DNA of 64,000 bases. Source: Treponema sp. GTDB lineage: Bacteria > Spirochaetota > Spirochaetia > Treponematales > Treponemataceae. The stretch's first letter is position 1, and each line of letters opens with the position of its first letter. The notes under the pieces are model-generated. The model was given only the letters and a program-made list of their open reading frames with translations. It ran no database searches and was not told where the DNA came from. Location of the stretch: positions 1 through 64,000 of the forward strand of contig JAKSTP010000003.1 in the NCBI GenBank assembly GCA_024402505.1, read 5' to 3'. A program made the translations under genes and the position numbers. Of this stretch, positions 52,167 to 59,954 are shown in pieces.

Positions 52167-53588
52167 TTAAAATTCAATGATCTGGCTGCTGTGGGCCAAT
52201 GCTTCATCGTTATTGTGGGTTACAAAAACAAGGGTTCGTGGATTTTTTGCCATGAGAGTTTCAATGGTTTCCCACAATTCAGACCGGCTTTTTTCGTCAA
52301 GGGAAGAAGTGCCTTCATCCATAAGAATAACCGGAGTGTTGTAAGCAAAGGCTCGAGCCGCCTGAAGTTTCTGCTTTTCGCCGCCGCTTAAAACGGCTGC
52401 AGGAAGTTTTTCCTTTTCCAAAAGTCCTACCATAGAAAGAAATTTTTTCCCCTTTTTAAGAGCTTCTTTTTTTCCAAACTGTCTGTAAAGTGGCAAAGCT
52501 GCATTTTCCAGTACAGAAAGATTTGAGACAAGCCGCTGGTCCTGAAAAATAAAGGAAACTTTTGGACATACAACTTTACCCTGGTAAGAATCAGAAGAAA
52601 TCAAGCCGGAAAGAATTTTAAGAAGAGTGGTTTTTCCGCGGCCCGTTGGTGCAAAAAGTGCTGTTATGGCGCCACCACTTAGGCGCAGTGAAAGGTCTTT
52701 GAAAACAAGCTGACCTGGAGTTTCATTAGTGGCGCCATAGGAAAAGCTCAGGTTTTCTACGGTGATGTCACTTTGCTGCTGTGGAAAATCATTTTCTATT
52801 TTAACAAAATCAGTTCCATCAGAAGATTTATGAAGCTTTCTTGCAACAACAAGGCACATTGAAAATGCCTTGAAAAACAGCTTTTCGGAAACAATGCAAA
52901 GAACACAAAGGCATAAGGTAAGTGCAAAAACCGAGGGACTTTCTAAAATCAGCCTGTTGTCCTGAATAAGGGTTCCAATGGCATTTCTTGGAAGAGCAAG
53001 AATCTCTCCGGCAGCAACCACTTTCCATCCCTGGGAAAAAACTGTACGGGCAGCTCCTTCAATGTAAGGCCTTGTTTCAGGAAGATAAATATGAGTTATT
53101 TTCCGCCAGAAGGATATGTCAAAAATCCTTGCCATTTCAAGAAGCTTTTTGTCGGTATTTCTAACGGCTTTGGAAACTCCGTCTGTCATTACAGGAAGAT
53201 TCATCAGTACTGCACAGATTACAGGCAGTGACCGGGAATTAAACCAGAAAAGCATTACCATTATTAAGGCCACCACAGGAGTTCCCCGAATAAGAGAAAG
53301 GGGAAATACCAGAAAAACCCGCACTTTTTCCGAAAGTCCTGATGCAAATCCTAAAAGAAGCCCCAGAATAAAGGTGATGAAAAAGGCTGCAAGAACCCGC
53401 AGAAATGTAAACCCAAGGGATCTCCAGAAAGTTTTTGTTCCTGCAAGGTGAAAAAATCGTCCTGCCACAACTTCAATAGAAGGTAGTACCAGAGGAGAAT
53501 TTAAGGCCAGTGCAAGAATCTCCCAAAGGGCAGCAAAGAGAATAACCGAAAATAGTGCAATCAGCTTATTTCTGATAGAAGTCTTCAC
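52167..53588 (-). CDS. Fused ABC transporter permease-ATPase (SsuC/TauC-SsuB type)
   Basis: A 473-aa fusion. Residues 1-255 are a binding-protein-dependent permease with about six helices and the EAA-type loop (LLEMARIFDISFWRKITHIYLPETRPYIEGAARTVFSQGWKVVAAGEIL), as in sulfonate, taurine, nitrate or thiamine-precursor importers. Residues 275-473 are the ATPase: Walker A APTGRGKTT, signature LSGGEKQKLQAARAFA, Walker B VILMDEGTSSLD and switch FVTHN. I start at GTG 53588, which has GGAGG 11 nt upstream and overlaps the binding-protein gene by 23 nt. The frame is open to 53735, but that part is an out-of-frame reading of the binding-protein gene. Confidence 0.85.
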   Translation of the reverse strand: MKTSIRNKLIALFSVILFAALWEILALALNSPLVLPSIEVVAGRFFHLAGTKTFWRSLGFTFLRVLAAFFITFILGLLLGFASGLSEKVRVFLVFPLSLIRGTPVVALIMVMLFWFNSRSLPVICAVLMNLPVMTDGVSKAVRNTDKKLLEMARIFDISFWRKITHIYLPETRPYIEGAARTVFSQGWKVVAAGEILALPRNAIGTLIQDNRLILESPSVFALTLCLCVLCIVSEKLFFKAFSMCLVVARKLHKSSDGTDFVKIENDFPQQQSDITVENLSFSYGATNETPGQLVFKDLSLRLSGGAITALFAPTGRGKTTLLKILSGLISSDSYQGKVVCPKVSFIFQDQRLVSNLSVLENAALPLYRQFGKKEALKKGKKFLSMVGLLEKEKLPAAVLSGGEKQKLQAARAFAYNTPVILMDEGTSSLDEKSRSELWETIETLMAKNPRTLVFVTHNNDEALAHSSQIIEF

Positions 53589-54513
53589 CTGGAAGTTTTC
53601 CTCCAACAGAGTCCGGATCTTTTTTATAAAAAATATCAAGAAGTTTTTCCATCTGGGAACGGGCTTTTTTTGCCGGTGTAAAAACATAGGCTCCGGAAGG
53701 AATTGAGGCTGCGGTAATGGAAGCTGTAAGTCCAAGCGTGTGCTTTTCTACAAGATTTCCAGCTTCGACAGGATTTTCCAAAGTCCATTTTACGGCTTTT
53801 TCGTAATTGGCAAGGTAATTTTTTATTGCCTCAGATTTTTCTGCCAGAGATTTTTTGTTTGCTACAAGAACCGTAAGGGGGTAATTTTCCGGCCCATATT
53901 CAAGGCTTAAATCGCAGACTTTTTTTACACCTGAAGATTTACCTTTGGTAAGTGCAACAGTTCCAAAAGGTTCCGGTACCAGAATGTAACTGGCTTTTCC
54001 CGAAACCAGGGCTCCTGCAATCTCCGGGTTTGGTATTGAAAAATCAAGGTAAACGGTATTTGGGGAAGGTCCTTCATAGCTTACTGTAATACCGTTCTTT
54101 TCAAGAATGTAGCGGAACATGTACTCGGGAGTAGCTCCCCGGCCGGCACAGTAAACGGTCTTTCCTTTTAAGGATTCAAGGTTTTTGTAATCAGAATCAC
54201 TGGTATAAAGCGCAATATTTCCTTCACCAATTACAGCAAGCATTACAATGTTCTGTCCGTTTTTATTCCAGAGTTTAGCCGCTGCATTTGGGGGAAGAAC
54301 TGCAAGGTCAATTTCCCCTTTCAAAAGTTTTGGAATTTCAAGGTCGGCCCCAGAGAAAATCTGAAAATCATAATTGCTGTTGTTTTCTATAAGATATGCT
54401 GATGGAATGGAAGATGGACCGTTCAAAAGGCCAATGGAAAGTCTATTTTTACCAGCGCAAAAAAGAGGCAGACTTAAAAAAGCTGCAGTAAGAATGAGAA
54501 AAAGTTTTTTCAT
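53566..54513 (-). CDS. Periplasmic substrate-binding protein of the SsuA/NMT1 type
   Basis: A 315-aa exported protein. The signal peptide is MKKLFLILTAAFLSLPLFC followed by AGKN; the cysteine could allow lipidation. The body matches the NMT1/SsuA fold (RLSIGLLNGPSSIPSAYLIEN, KLLKGEIDLAVLPPNAAAKLW, LKGKTVYCAGRGATPEYMFRYILEKNG, ASYILVPEPFGTVAL). Relatives bind sulfonates, nitrate, or the pyrimidine precursor of thiamine; the ligand is undecided. The ATG at 54513 is the start of a normal signal peptide. The gene overlaps the fused permease-ATPase by 23 nt. Confidence 0.85.
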   Translation of the reverse strand: MKKLFLILTAAFLSLPLFCAGKNRLSIGLLNGPSSIPSAYLIENNSNYDFQIFSGADLEIPKLLKGEIDLAVLPPNAAAKLWNKNGQNIVMLAVIGEGNIALYTSDSDYKNLESLKGKTVYCAGRGATPEYMFRYILEKNGITVSYEGPSPNTVYLDFSIPNPEIAGALVSGKASYILVPEPFGTVALTKGKSSGVKKVCDLSLEYGPENYPLTVLVANKKSLAEKSEAIKNYLANYEKAVKWTLENPVEAGNLVEKHTLGLTASITAASIPSGAYVFTPAKKARSQMEKLLDIFYKKDPDSVGGKLPGEDFYQK

Positions 54514-54524
54514 AATGCAGATAG

Positions 54525-54553
54525 AATTTAGCATGCACCCAAAAGTGCGTCAA
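54525..54553 (-). promoter_or_regulatory. Promoter of the SsuA-like ABC operon
   Basis: Minus-strand TTGACG (54548-54553), 17-bp spacer, TAAATT (54525-54530). The ATG at 54513 is 11 nt downstream, so the leader is a few bases long. The promoter separates this operon from the biotin genes upstream. Confidence 0.65.
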
Positions 54554-54563
54554 GTTTGCCAGA

Positions 54564-55256
54564 TTAAAGGCTTCTGTTGATTACTGCTTTACGGCGGGTT
54601 TCGGCACGGAAAAGAAGGCAGTCAAAAAGCGCTTCAGTTTCGCAGTACAAGGTTCTGAAGGTTGAGCCAATCCCTTTTTTTTCACTGCCACGGGCCTTTG
54701 ATGCCAGATGAATCTTTTCCCAGGTGTCAAAAACCAGAGGAATAAAATTGATGGCCATGGAAATTACAAAGGCCGATTTTAGTTTTTTGAAATGGGGGAT
54801 GATTTTTGAAATTATGTCTTCCACCAGCTCAAGGGCCTGGTTTGTTTCAAGTCCTGATGTTGTTTCGTAGATTACTTCTGCCGCAAAAGCAGATAAAAAG
54901 AACCTGAGTGCGTATAAAAGTCCTGCTGCAAATCCATCCATGTTCAGTGCAAATCTTCCAGTTTCAAAGGAAATGGTTCTTACAGCAATAATGAAAAGTC
55001 CCAGAACAAAAATGAACTTCATTTTAAAAAAGGCTTTCCAGTAACATCCTCCAAGAACAAAAAGAAGGGATGCACACAATATCGATGAAAAAAGTTTTAC
55101 AACTGAAGCTGTATTTTCAAAAAAAGAAAGAGAATCCTGTCCGCTTCCCGAAAAAGCCAGAAAGCTGAAGGCAAAGAGAAGTGCAATTTTAAGAAGAGCA
55201 GGGATTCTGTGAAGAACAGTGTTTCCCTTTCTGTAAGAAAACAGTGCTAAAGCCAC
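54564..55256 (-). CDS. bioN: Biotin ECF transporter transmembrane subunit
   Basis: A 230-aa integral membrane protein of the EcfT/CbiQ family. The N-terminus (ALALFSYRKGNTVLHRIPALLKIALLFAFSFLAF) matches the family pattern, and the cytoplasmic coupling motif region is seen in ASKARGSEKKG near residue 190. It joins the ATPase to the substrate-specific BioY. I start at GTG 55256, preceded by AAAGGAG at 5 nt and overlapping the bioM stop by 10 nt; the longer frame to 55316 would lie mostly within bioM. Confidence 0.85.
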   Translation of the reverse strand: MALALFSYRKGNTVLHRIPALLKIALLFAFSFLAFSGSGQDSLSFFENTASVVKLFSSILCASLLFVLGGCYWKAFFKMKFIFVLGLFIIAVRTISFETGRFALNMDGFAAGLLYALRFFLSAFAAEVIYETTSGLETNQALELVEDIISKIIPHFKKLKSAFVISMAINFIPLVFDTWEKIHLASKARGSEKKGIGSTFRTLYCETEALFDCLLFRAETRRKAVINRSL

Positions 55257-55969
55257 AGAAGCTCCTTTACCCTGGCGGAGGTAATTTCTCCAGAAAGAGG
55301 ATTTCTTATGCTCCACTGGCTTAAGTCCTGGGAAAGACCTTCAATTACGGTGCCGTCAAAACGGATCTTGCCTTTATCAAGAACAAGGAAACGGTCTGCA
55401 AGGCCAAGAATTTTTTCCAGTTCGTGGGTTAGAACAATAACGGTTTTTCCTTCTTCCTTAAGCTGCTTTAAAATGGCACATACATTTTTTACGCCAGGCC
55501 AGTCCAGATTTGCAAAAGGTTCGTCAAAAATAATCAGTTCCCTTTTCATTGCCACAATGCCCGCCACAGCAAGACGGCGTTTTTCACCTCCACTCATGGT
55601 GCGGGCAGTAATGTCTTTTTTTTCGGCAAGACCAACGCTTTCCAAAGCCTGGTTTACGCAGACTGCAAGTTCTTCTTTTTTTAGTCCGCAGTTTTTTGCA
55701 CCGAAGGCTACATCTTCGTAAGGAGTTTCCCCAAGAATCTGGGCATCGGCATCCTGAAAAACAAGACCGGCCTTTGTTCCTTTTTCAAGAACAATATTTC
55801 CCTTGCTGGGCTTATCAAGATCTGCAATAAGTGACATCAATACGCTTTTTCCAGATCCATTTGAGCCGCCAATTACAACAAACTGGCCTGCATCAACCGA
55901 AAATGATACATCATCAAGGGCAAGAAGATTTCCAAACTTTTTAGAAACGTGGTCTACCGAAAGAATCAT
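55247..55969 (-). CDS. bioM: Biotin ECF transporter ATPase
   Basis: A 240-aa EcfA/CbiO-type ATPase. Walker A is GGSNGSGKS, the Q-loop VFQDADAQILGETPYEDVAFG is typical of ECF ATPases, the signature is MSGGEKRRLAVAGIVA, Walker B is LIIFDEPFANLD and the switch is LTHE. A single ATPase gene beside bioN and bioY indicates a dedicated (group I) BioMNY transporter and not a shared two-ATPase module. It follows bioY by one base. Confidence 0.9.
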   Translation of the reverse strand: MILSVDHVSKKFGNLLALDDVSFSVDAGQFVVIGGSNGSGKSVLMSLIADLDKPSKGNIVLEKGTKAGLVFQDADAQILGETPYEDVAFGAKNCGLKKEELAVCVNQALESVGLAEKKDITARTMSGGEKRRLAVAGIVAMKRELIIFDEPFANLDWPGVKNVCAILKQLKEEGKTVIVLTHELEKILGLADRFLVLDKGKIRFDGTVIEGLSQDLSQWSIRNPLSGEITSARVKELLWL

Positions 55970-55970
55970 T

Positions 55971-56549
55971 TTATTCGCAAAGTCCCATGTACCGTGCCAG
56001 AACAGGACGGAATTTTACAGTAAGTGGAATCATTACAACAAGTTTAAGAATGTTTCCAGGAATGAAAGGAGTAAGAACTGCTCCCAGAGTTGCGCTGAAA
56101 GGCTTGTGAGTAACCCGCATAAATCCGGCAATTCCGATAGCAAAAACTACGACTGTTGCAAGAACTGCTGCAGCGCTTACAAGAATCCACTGTTTTGCCT
56201 TTCCATGTTCTTTTTTTGGATTCAGGAAGAACCACAGGAAAAGTCCTCCAACAAAGGCACTTACAAGATAACCTACCAGGAAGCCCCCTGTAACGCCCTG
56301 GGTAATAACGTGAAGACCTGCCTTTCCGCTGAAAACAGGAAGACCAAGACAACCGATAATCAGGAAAACAAGAACGGCTGCGGTTCCATAAATTGGGCCA
56401 AGAAGAAGGCCTGTAATCATGGCCATCATGTCCTGAAGAACAACTGGTACTCCGCCTGGAAGGGGAATGGAGATAAAACACCCTGCGCAGGTAAGTGCTG
56501 CAAAGAGTGCTGTGAAGATGGATGCTGATCCGATTTTAGATTTGTTCAT
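55971..56549 (-). CDS. bioY: Biotin transporter substrate-binding subunit BioY
   Basis: A 192-aa membrane protein with about six helices. BioY family signatures are visible: ALTCAGCFISIPLPGGVPVVLQDMMAMITGLLLGP, GTAAVLVFLIIGCLGLPVFSGKAGLHVITQGVTGGFLVGY and TPFIPGNILKLVV. It binds biotin with high affinity in the inner membrane. AGGA precedes the ATG. It overlaps the end of birA by 4 nt, so birA, bioY, bioM and bioN form one operon. Confidence 0.95.
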   Translation of the reverse strand: MNKSKIGSASIFTALFAALTCAGCFISIPLPGGVPVVLQDMMAMITGLLLGPIYGTAAVLVFLIIGCLGLPVFSGKAGLHVITQGVTGGFLVGYLVSAFVGGLFLWFFLNPKKEHGKAKQWILVSAAAVLATVVVFAIGIAGFMRVTHKPFSATLGAVLTPFIPGNILKLVVMIPLTVKFRPVLARYMGLCE

Positions 56550-57520
56550 TTTTTATTCCTTTTTATATTTATAGATCCAGGAAAGAATGTCCTTTCACTA
56601 TTTCTAGTTTCAAGAAGGGCGGCTCCAAAAGAGTCTATGCCCTTAAAAATATATTTTTCCCCGGTTTCTTCAATGGCAATCTCTTTTCCAAAATCCATGG
56701 AAAGGGAATTCCACTGATCAAGAAGTTCTTTTGAATCCATAATGGAAATGCTTTCTTTGAATTCTTCCAGAAATAGTTCTAGGATTTTCTTTCTGGAAAC
56801 AGGGGCATCTTTTTCAAAAACACTGTCGGTTCCAGGAATGTTTGGACTGTTTGTAAGGTTTACTCCAATCCCGATGTTGATCCAGGCACATGTTCCCCCT
56901 GAGGCACTTACCTCGTCAAGAATCCCGGCCAGTTTACCTTTTTCACTCCATACGGCACTTGGCCATCGCACAAAAAAGTCTCTTTTTGAAAACTGTTTTA
57001 ATGTGCGAACAAGGGCTGTTTGTGCTGCTACCCGTACAAGACCACTTTTTGCTACAGGAAGAGGTGACTTGTAAACCACCGTAAAGGCAAGACTCCCTTC
57101 CGTTGTGGTCCACTTGTGCCCCCCCTGGGCTTTTCCTTTTGTCTGCCGGTCTGCCGTTACAATCTGAATGTAAGGTTCTCCAGAATCTGTTTGGGAAGGT
57201 CTGCCTTTTTCATCACTTTTCTGAGCAAGGTTTCGGGCCTGAATCATGGTGGAATCAGTTTCCCTAAAGTGAGAAAAGTGTTCTTCCTGCAATCCGAATT
57301 CCCATGGATAAAGACTGTCTTTCAAATCCTTTGTAAGGCTGTAGCCGTGGCGGGAAGATTCAATTCCGTACCCCGATTCAAGAAGGCTTTGAACTGCTTT
57401 CCAGACTGCAACCCTGGAAACTCCGCTTAATTCGGCCAGCTGGTCTCCCGATAAAGGTGACGTTGCATTTCTGAGAGCTTCAAGGATTCTGTTTTTTAAT
57501 GAAAGATTTCCGTTAACCAA
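56546..57520 (-). CDS. birA: Bifunctional biotin ligase/biotin operon repressor BirA
   Basis: A 324-aa protein. Residues 8-65 are a winged helix (NRILEALRNATSPLSGDQLAELSGVSRVAVWKAVQSL), giving DNA binding. The ligase domain follows, with ADRQTKGKAQGGHKW, VRWPSAVW, the lysine in GKLAGILDEV, and WINIGIGVNL. The normally strict GRGRRGR and KWPND motifs are altered (GKAQGGH and RWPSA), so ligase efficiency is uncertain. The start is TTG at 57520, which lies inside the operator, so transcription and translation start are both covered by the repressor site. It leads the bioYMN operon and should repress it when biotin is plentiful. Confidence 0.88.
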   Translation of the reverse strand: MVNGNLSLKNRILEALRNATSPLSGDQLAELSGVSRVAVWKAVQSLLESGYGIESSRHGYSLTKDLKDSLYPWEFGLQEEHFSHFRETDSTMIQARNLAQKSDEKGRPSQTDSGEPYIQIVTADRQTKGKAQGGHKWTTTEGSLAFTVVYKSPLPVAKSGLVRVAAQTALVRTLKQFSKRDFFVRWPSAVWSEKGKLAGILDEVSASGGTCAWINIGIGVNLTNSPNIPGTDSVFEKDAPVSRKKILELFLEEFKESISIMDSKELLDQWNSLSMDFGKEIAIEETGEKYIFKGIDSFGAALLETRNSERTFFPGSINIKRNKK

Positions 57521-57538
57521 GATAATAATAGGTTAACG
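57511..57538. promoter_or_regulatory. Probable BirA operator
   Basis: A perfect inverted repeat, CGTTAACC (57511-57518) and GGTTAACG (57531-57538), with a 12-bp AT spacer. The half-site core GTTAAC resembles BirA boxes known in other bacteria, although those I recall have a longer spacer of about 14-16 bp. It overlaps the birA TTG start codon and a TATTAT -10-like sequence, the expected place for autorepression of birA-bioYMN. Confidence 0.8.
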
Positions 57539-57628
57539 AAATAAAACCAAAAGGTCAATGGAGGCTGGAAAAAAGTGAATAAAAACTAAAAAAATGTGAA
57601 CAAATTTTGGAGTTTTTAAAGATTTTAG

Positions 57629-57658
57629 TTGGAGGTTTTTAATATATGGTGTTATGAT
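57629..57658 (+). promoter_or_regulatory. Promoter of the c-di-GMP phosphodiesterase gene
   Basis: TTGGAG (57629-57634), 18-bp spacer, TATGAT (57653-57658) preceded by TGT (extended -10). The leader of about 40 nt carries AGGAAG before the ATG at 57705. Confidence 0.6.
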
Positions 57659-57704
57659 AATTCTGTGAGAGTTTCCGTCTTTTTTTAGATAAAGGAAGCG
57701 GCAT

Positions 57705-59954
57705 ATGAAAAAGTATTTAACAAGAAAAAAGAAGATTTTCAGCTATGTTTCAGTATTTTTCGTTTGTCTTATTCTGGTTATAGCGGCCGTAACACGATGT
57801 GCTTTTCTTATTGAAGGCAGCTATCTTGAACAAATCCAAAGGAATCTTGCCGACGTTGCAGGTCAAAATGCTGATGCCTTAAAAGATCAGGTGGAAATCA
57901 GATACGATCTTCTCAAAAGTATAGCCTGCCGTTTTGAGCTGGAGCCTGAGCGCAGACTGGAGAATTTATATCTTTTTGAGCCTGTTTCCGATTCTTTCCA
58001 TTTAAAACGAATTGGTTATTGTGATGTTGATGGAACTGCCCACGCAACTTCAGGAGATGAAAGCAACCTTAGAAACCGTGAATTTTTCCGTAAAGGCATG
58101 AATGGTCAAGCCTGGATTTCGGATATTCTTCAGGATGCAATGGACGAAAATCACGAATATGTTACTGTCATGAGCATGCCTCTTTATGATCAGGATAAAA
58201 ACGTAGACGGAGTTGTGGGCATTACCTATAGAACTGTAAGTTTGAGTGATGAACTTTCCAATGGATCTTTTGAAGGCTTTGGTAAGACTATTGTGTTCAA
58301 CAACCGAGGGGAAGTAAACATTACCTCCGATCCAGCTTTTGCAAAAGTGTCCGACAATATTTTTAGCCGACTTTGGGATTGTAAGAAAAATACCTCTTTA
58401 TCAAGGTTTGAAATGACCAATCAGCTTCTTAATACTGATGGAATTGATACTTTTACTGCAAGAAAAATCTGTGTTGACGATATAGAATATTATTACCATG
58501 TTACGCCAGTTTTATTAATGGATGATTCTGTTGAATGGTATGTTCTTTCATCTGTTCCTGCCGATTATCTGACACAGCGTTTTGCAACTTCCCGCCATCA
58601 TCTTTACAACATGGTAATGTACGTTCTGGCTTTTGGGATTATTTCAGTTATCTTCCTGAACATTATAAAAAGACGTCAGCGCCGCATGACCTATAATCTT
58701 GCTTACTGTTCTTCCATTACTGGAGGTCCAAATACCGACCGCTTCAAACAGATTGTAAGCAGTAACGGAGATGCAGGATATATCGTCTATATGAATATCG
58801 AAAATTTTCCTTACACAAGTCTTGCCATTGGCCGAAAACGATCTGAAGCGCTGGTCCGTGCCATCTGGAAAATCCTTAGTTTTGAAGAAGCTGCCGATGA
58901 GTTCTTTGCCCACCATGGAAACGATGCCTTTTATCTTTATTTTGACCATTACAGCAAGGAAAAACTGGAACAGCGGCTTTTGGAATTACAGAGCCTTATT
59001 CGAGAAGAAGCCGCAGCCCAGCAGATTTCCTGGATTTCAGCCCGCTTTGGTGTGTGCCGATTTGGTGAAGAAGAAATGATTGAAGGTGCCTGCCGAAAAT
59101 CGGAAGTTGCGGTTCAGGGTGCCTTGGAAACGGCTAATGGCATTGATTATTTTGACGAAGACCGCCAGAAAAAGCAGATTGAATCCCAGGAGCTTGAAGA
59201 TAAATTTAAGGATGCACTTTTAACCGGGGAATTCCACATCTACTTTCAGCCAAAATATCAGACTGATTCCAAACTCTTGTGCGGTGCCGAAGCTCTGGTT
59301 CGATGGATTAAAGAAGATGGTACAATTATCCGCCCAGACATGTTTATTCCGCTTCTTGAACGTAACGGTGATATTACTGTCCTTGATGAATACATTATGG
59401 ATAAGGTGTGCAGCTATCAGGCTAAATGGATTAAGGAAAAAAGAAATGTGGTTCCTGTTTCGGTAAACATCAGTAAGGCCACCCTGTATTCTTCAAACGT
59501 TGTTGAACGCTACATGAATATTATCCAGAAATATGAACTGCCGCCTTATCTTATCCAGCTTGAAGTAACAGAAACTCTTGCTACGGCCAGCGACAATATT
59601 TCCCAGCTTTTGAACCGCTTCAGAAGAATGGGAATCAGAATTCTTATGGATGATTTTGGAACAGGATACACAGCTCTTTCTACTTTGAATCTGCGCTGTT
59701 TTGATGTTCTTAAAATGGACAAGAGCCTTGTGGACGGTATGGAAACCGAATACGGAAAGCAGCTTCTTGAAAATGTAATTGAAATGACCAAAAATCTTGG
59801 ATATGAAATTACTGTTGAAGGTGTGGAAACTGTAGAACAGTATGAAATTTTGAAAGGCACTGGCTGTGACAATATTCAGGGTTACCTGTTTGCCAAACCA
59901 ATGCCTTCTGAAAACTTTGCAGAATTACAGAACGAGCCTGAAGCTAAAATTTGA
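57705..59954 (+). CDS. Membrane sensor c-di-GMP phosphodiesterase (dCache-degenerate GGDEF-EAL)
   Basis: A 749-aa protein. Membrane helices at about 12-35 and 303-321 flank a periplasmic dCache-like sensor (NREFFRKGMNGQAWISDILQD, HEYVTVMSMPLYDQDKNVDGVVGITYR). A GGDEF-fold domain (about 330-485) has HHGND at 403-407 in place of GGDEF and is inactive as a cyclase. The EAL domain (about 500-740) is complete: EAL at 529-531, VNISKATL, LEVTET, MDDFGTGYTALS, LKMDKSLV and EGVET. It should degrade c-di-GMP in response to a periplasmic ligand. Its end overlaps the convergent outer-membrane-protein gene by 30 nt. Confidence 0.92.
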   Translation: MKKYLTRKKKIFSYVSVFFVCLILVIAAVTRCAFLIEGSYLEQIQRNLADVAGQNADALKDQVEIRYDLLKSIACRFELEPERRLENLYLFEPVSDSFHLKRIGYCDVDGTAHATSGDESNLRNREFFRKGMNGQAWISDILQDAMDENHEYVTVMSMPLYDQDKNVDGVVGITYRTVSLSDELSNGSFEGFGKTIVFNNRGEVNITSDPAFAKVSDNIFSRLWDCKKNTSLSRFEMTNQLLNTDGIDTFTARKICVDDIEYYYHVTPVLLMDDSVEWYVLSSVPADYLTQRFATSRHHLYNMVMYVLAFGIISVIFLNIIKRRQRRMTYNLAYCSSITGGPNTDRFKQIVSSNGDAGYIVYMNIENFPYTSLAIGRKRSEALVRAIWKILSFEEAADEFFAHHGNDAFYLYFDHYSKEKLEQRLLELQSLIREEAAAQQISWISARFGVCRFGEEEMIEGACRKSEVAVQGALETANGIDYFDEDRQKKQIESQELEDKFKDALLTGEFHIYFQPKYQTDSKLLCGAEALVRWIKEDGTIIRPDMFIPLLERNGDITVLDEYIMDKVCSYQAKWIKEKRNVVPVSVNISKATLYSSNVVERYMNIIQKYELPPYLIQLEVTETLATASDNISQLLNRFRRMGIRILMDDFGTGYTALSTLNLRCFDVLKMDKSLVDGMETEYGKQLLENVIEMTKNLGYEITVEGVETVEQYEILKGTGCDNIQGYLFAKPMPSENFAELQNEPEAKI

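Noticed and set aside
53589-53735. An N-terminal extension of the fused permease-ATPase
   Set aside because: It reads the binding-protein gene in another frame. A GTG with an upstream GGAGG at 53588 gives a normal permease start.
55257-55316. A longer start for bioN
   Set aside because: It would lie almost wholly inside bioM; GTG 55256 has an ideal AAAGGAG site and a family-like N-terminus.
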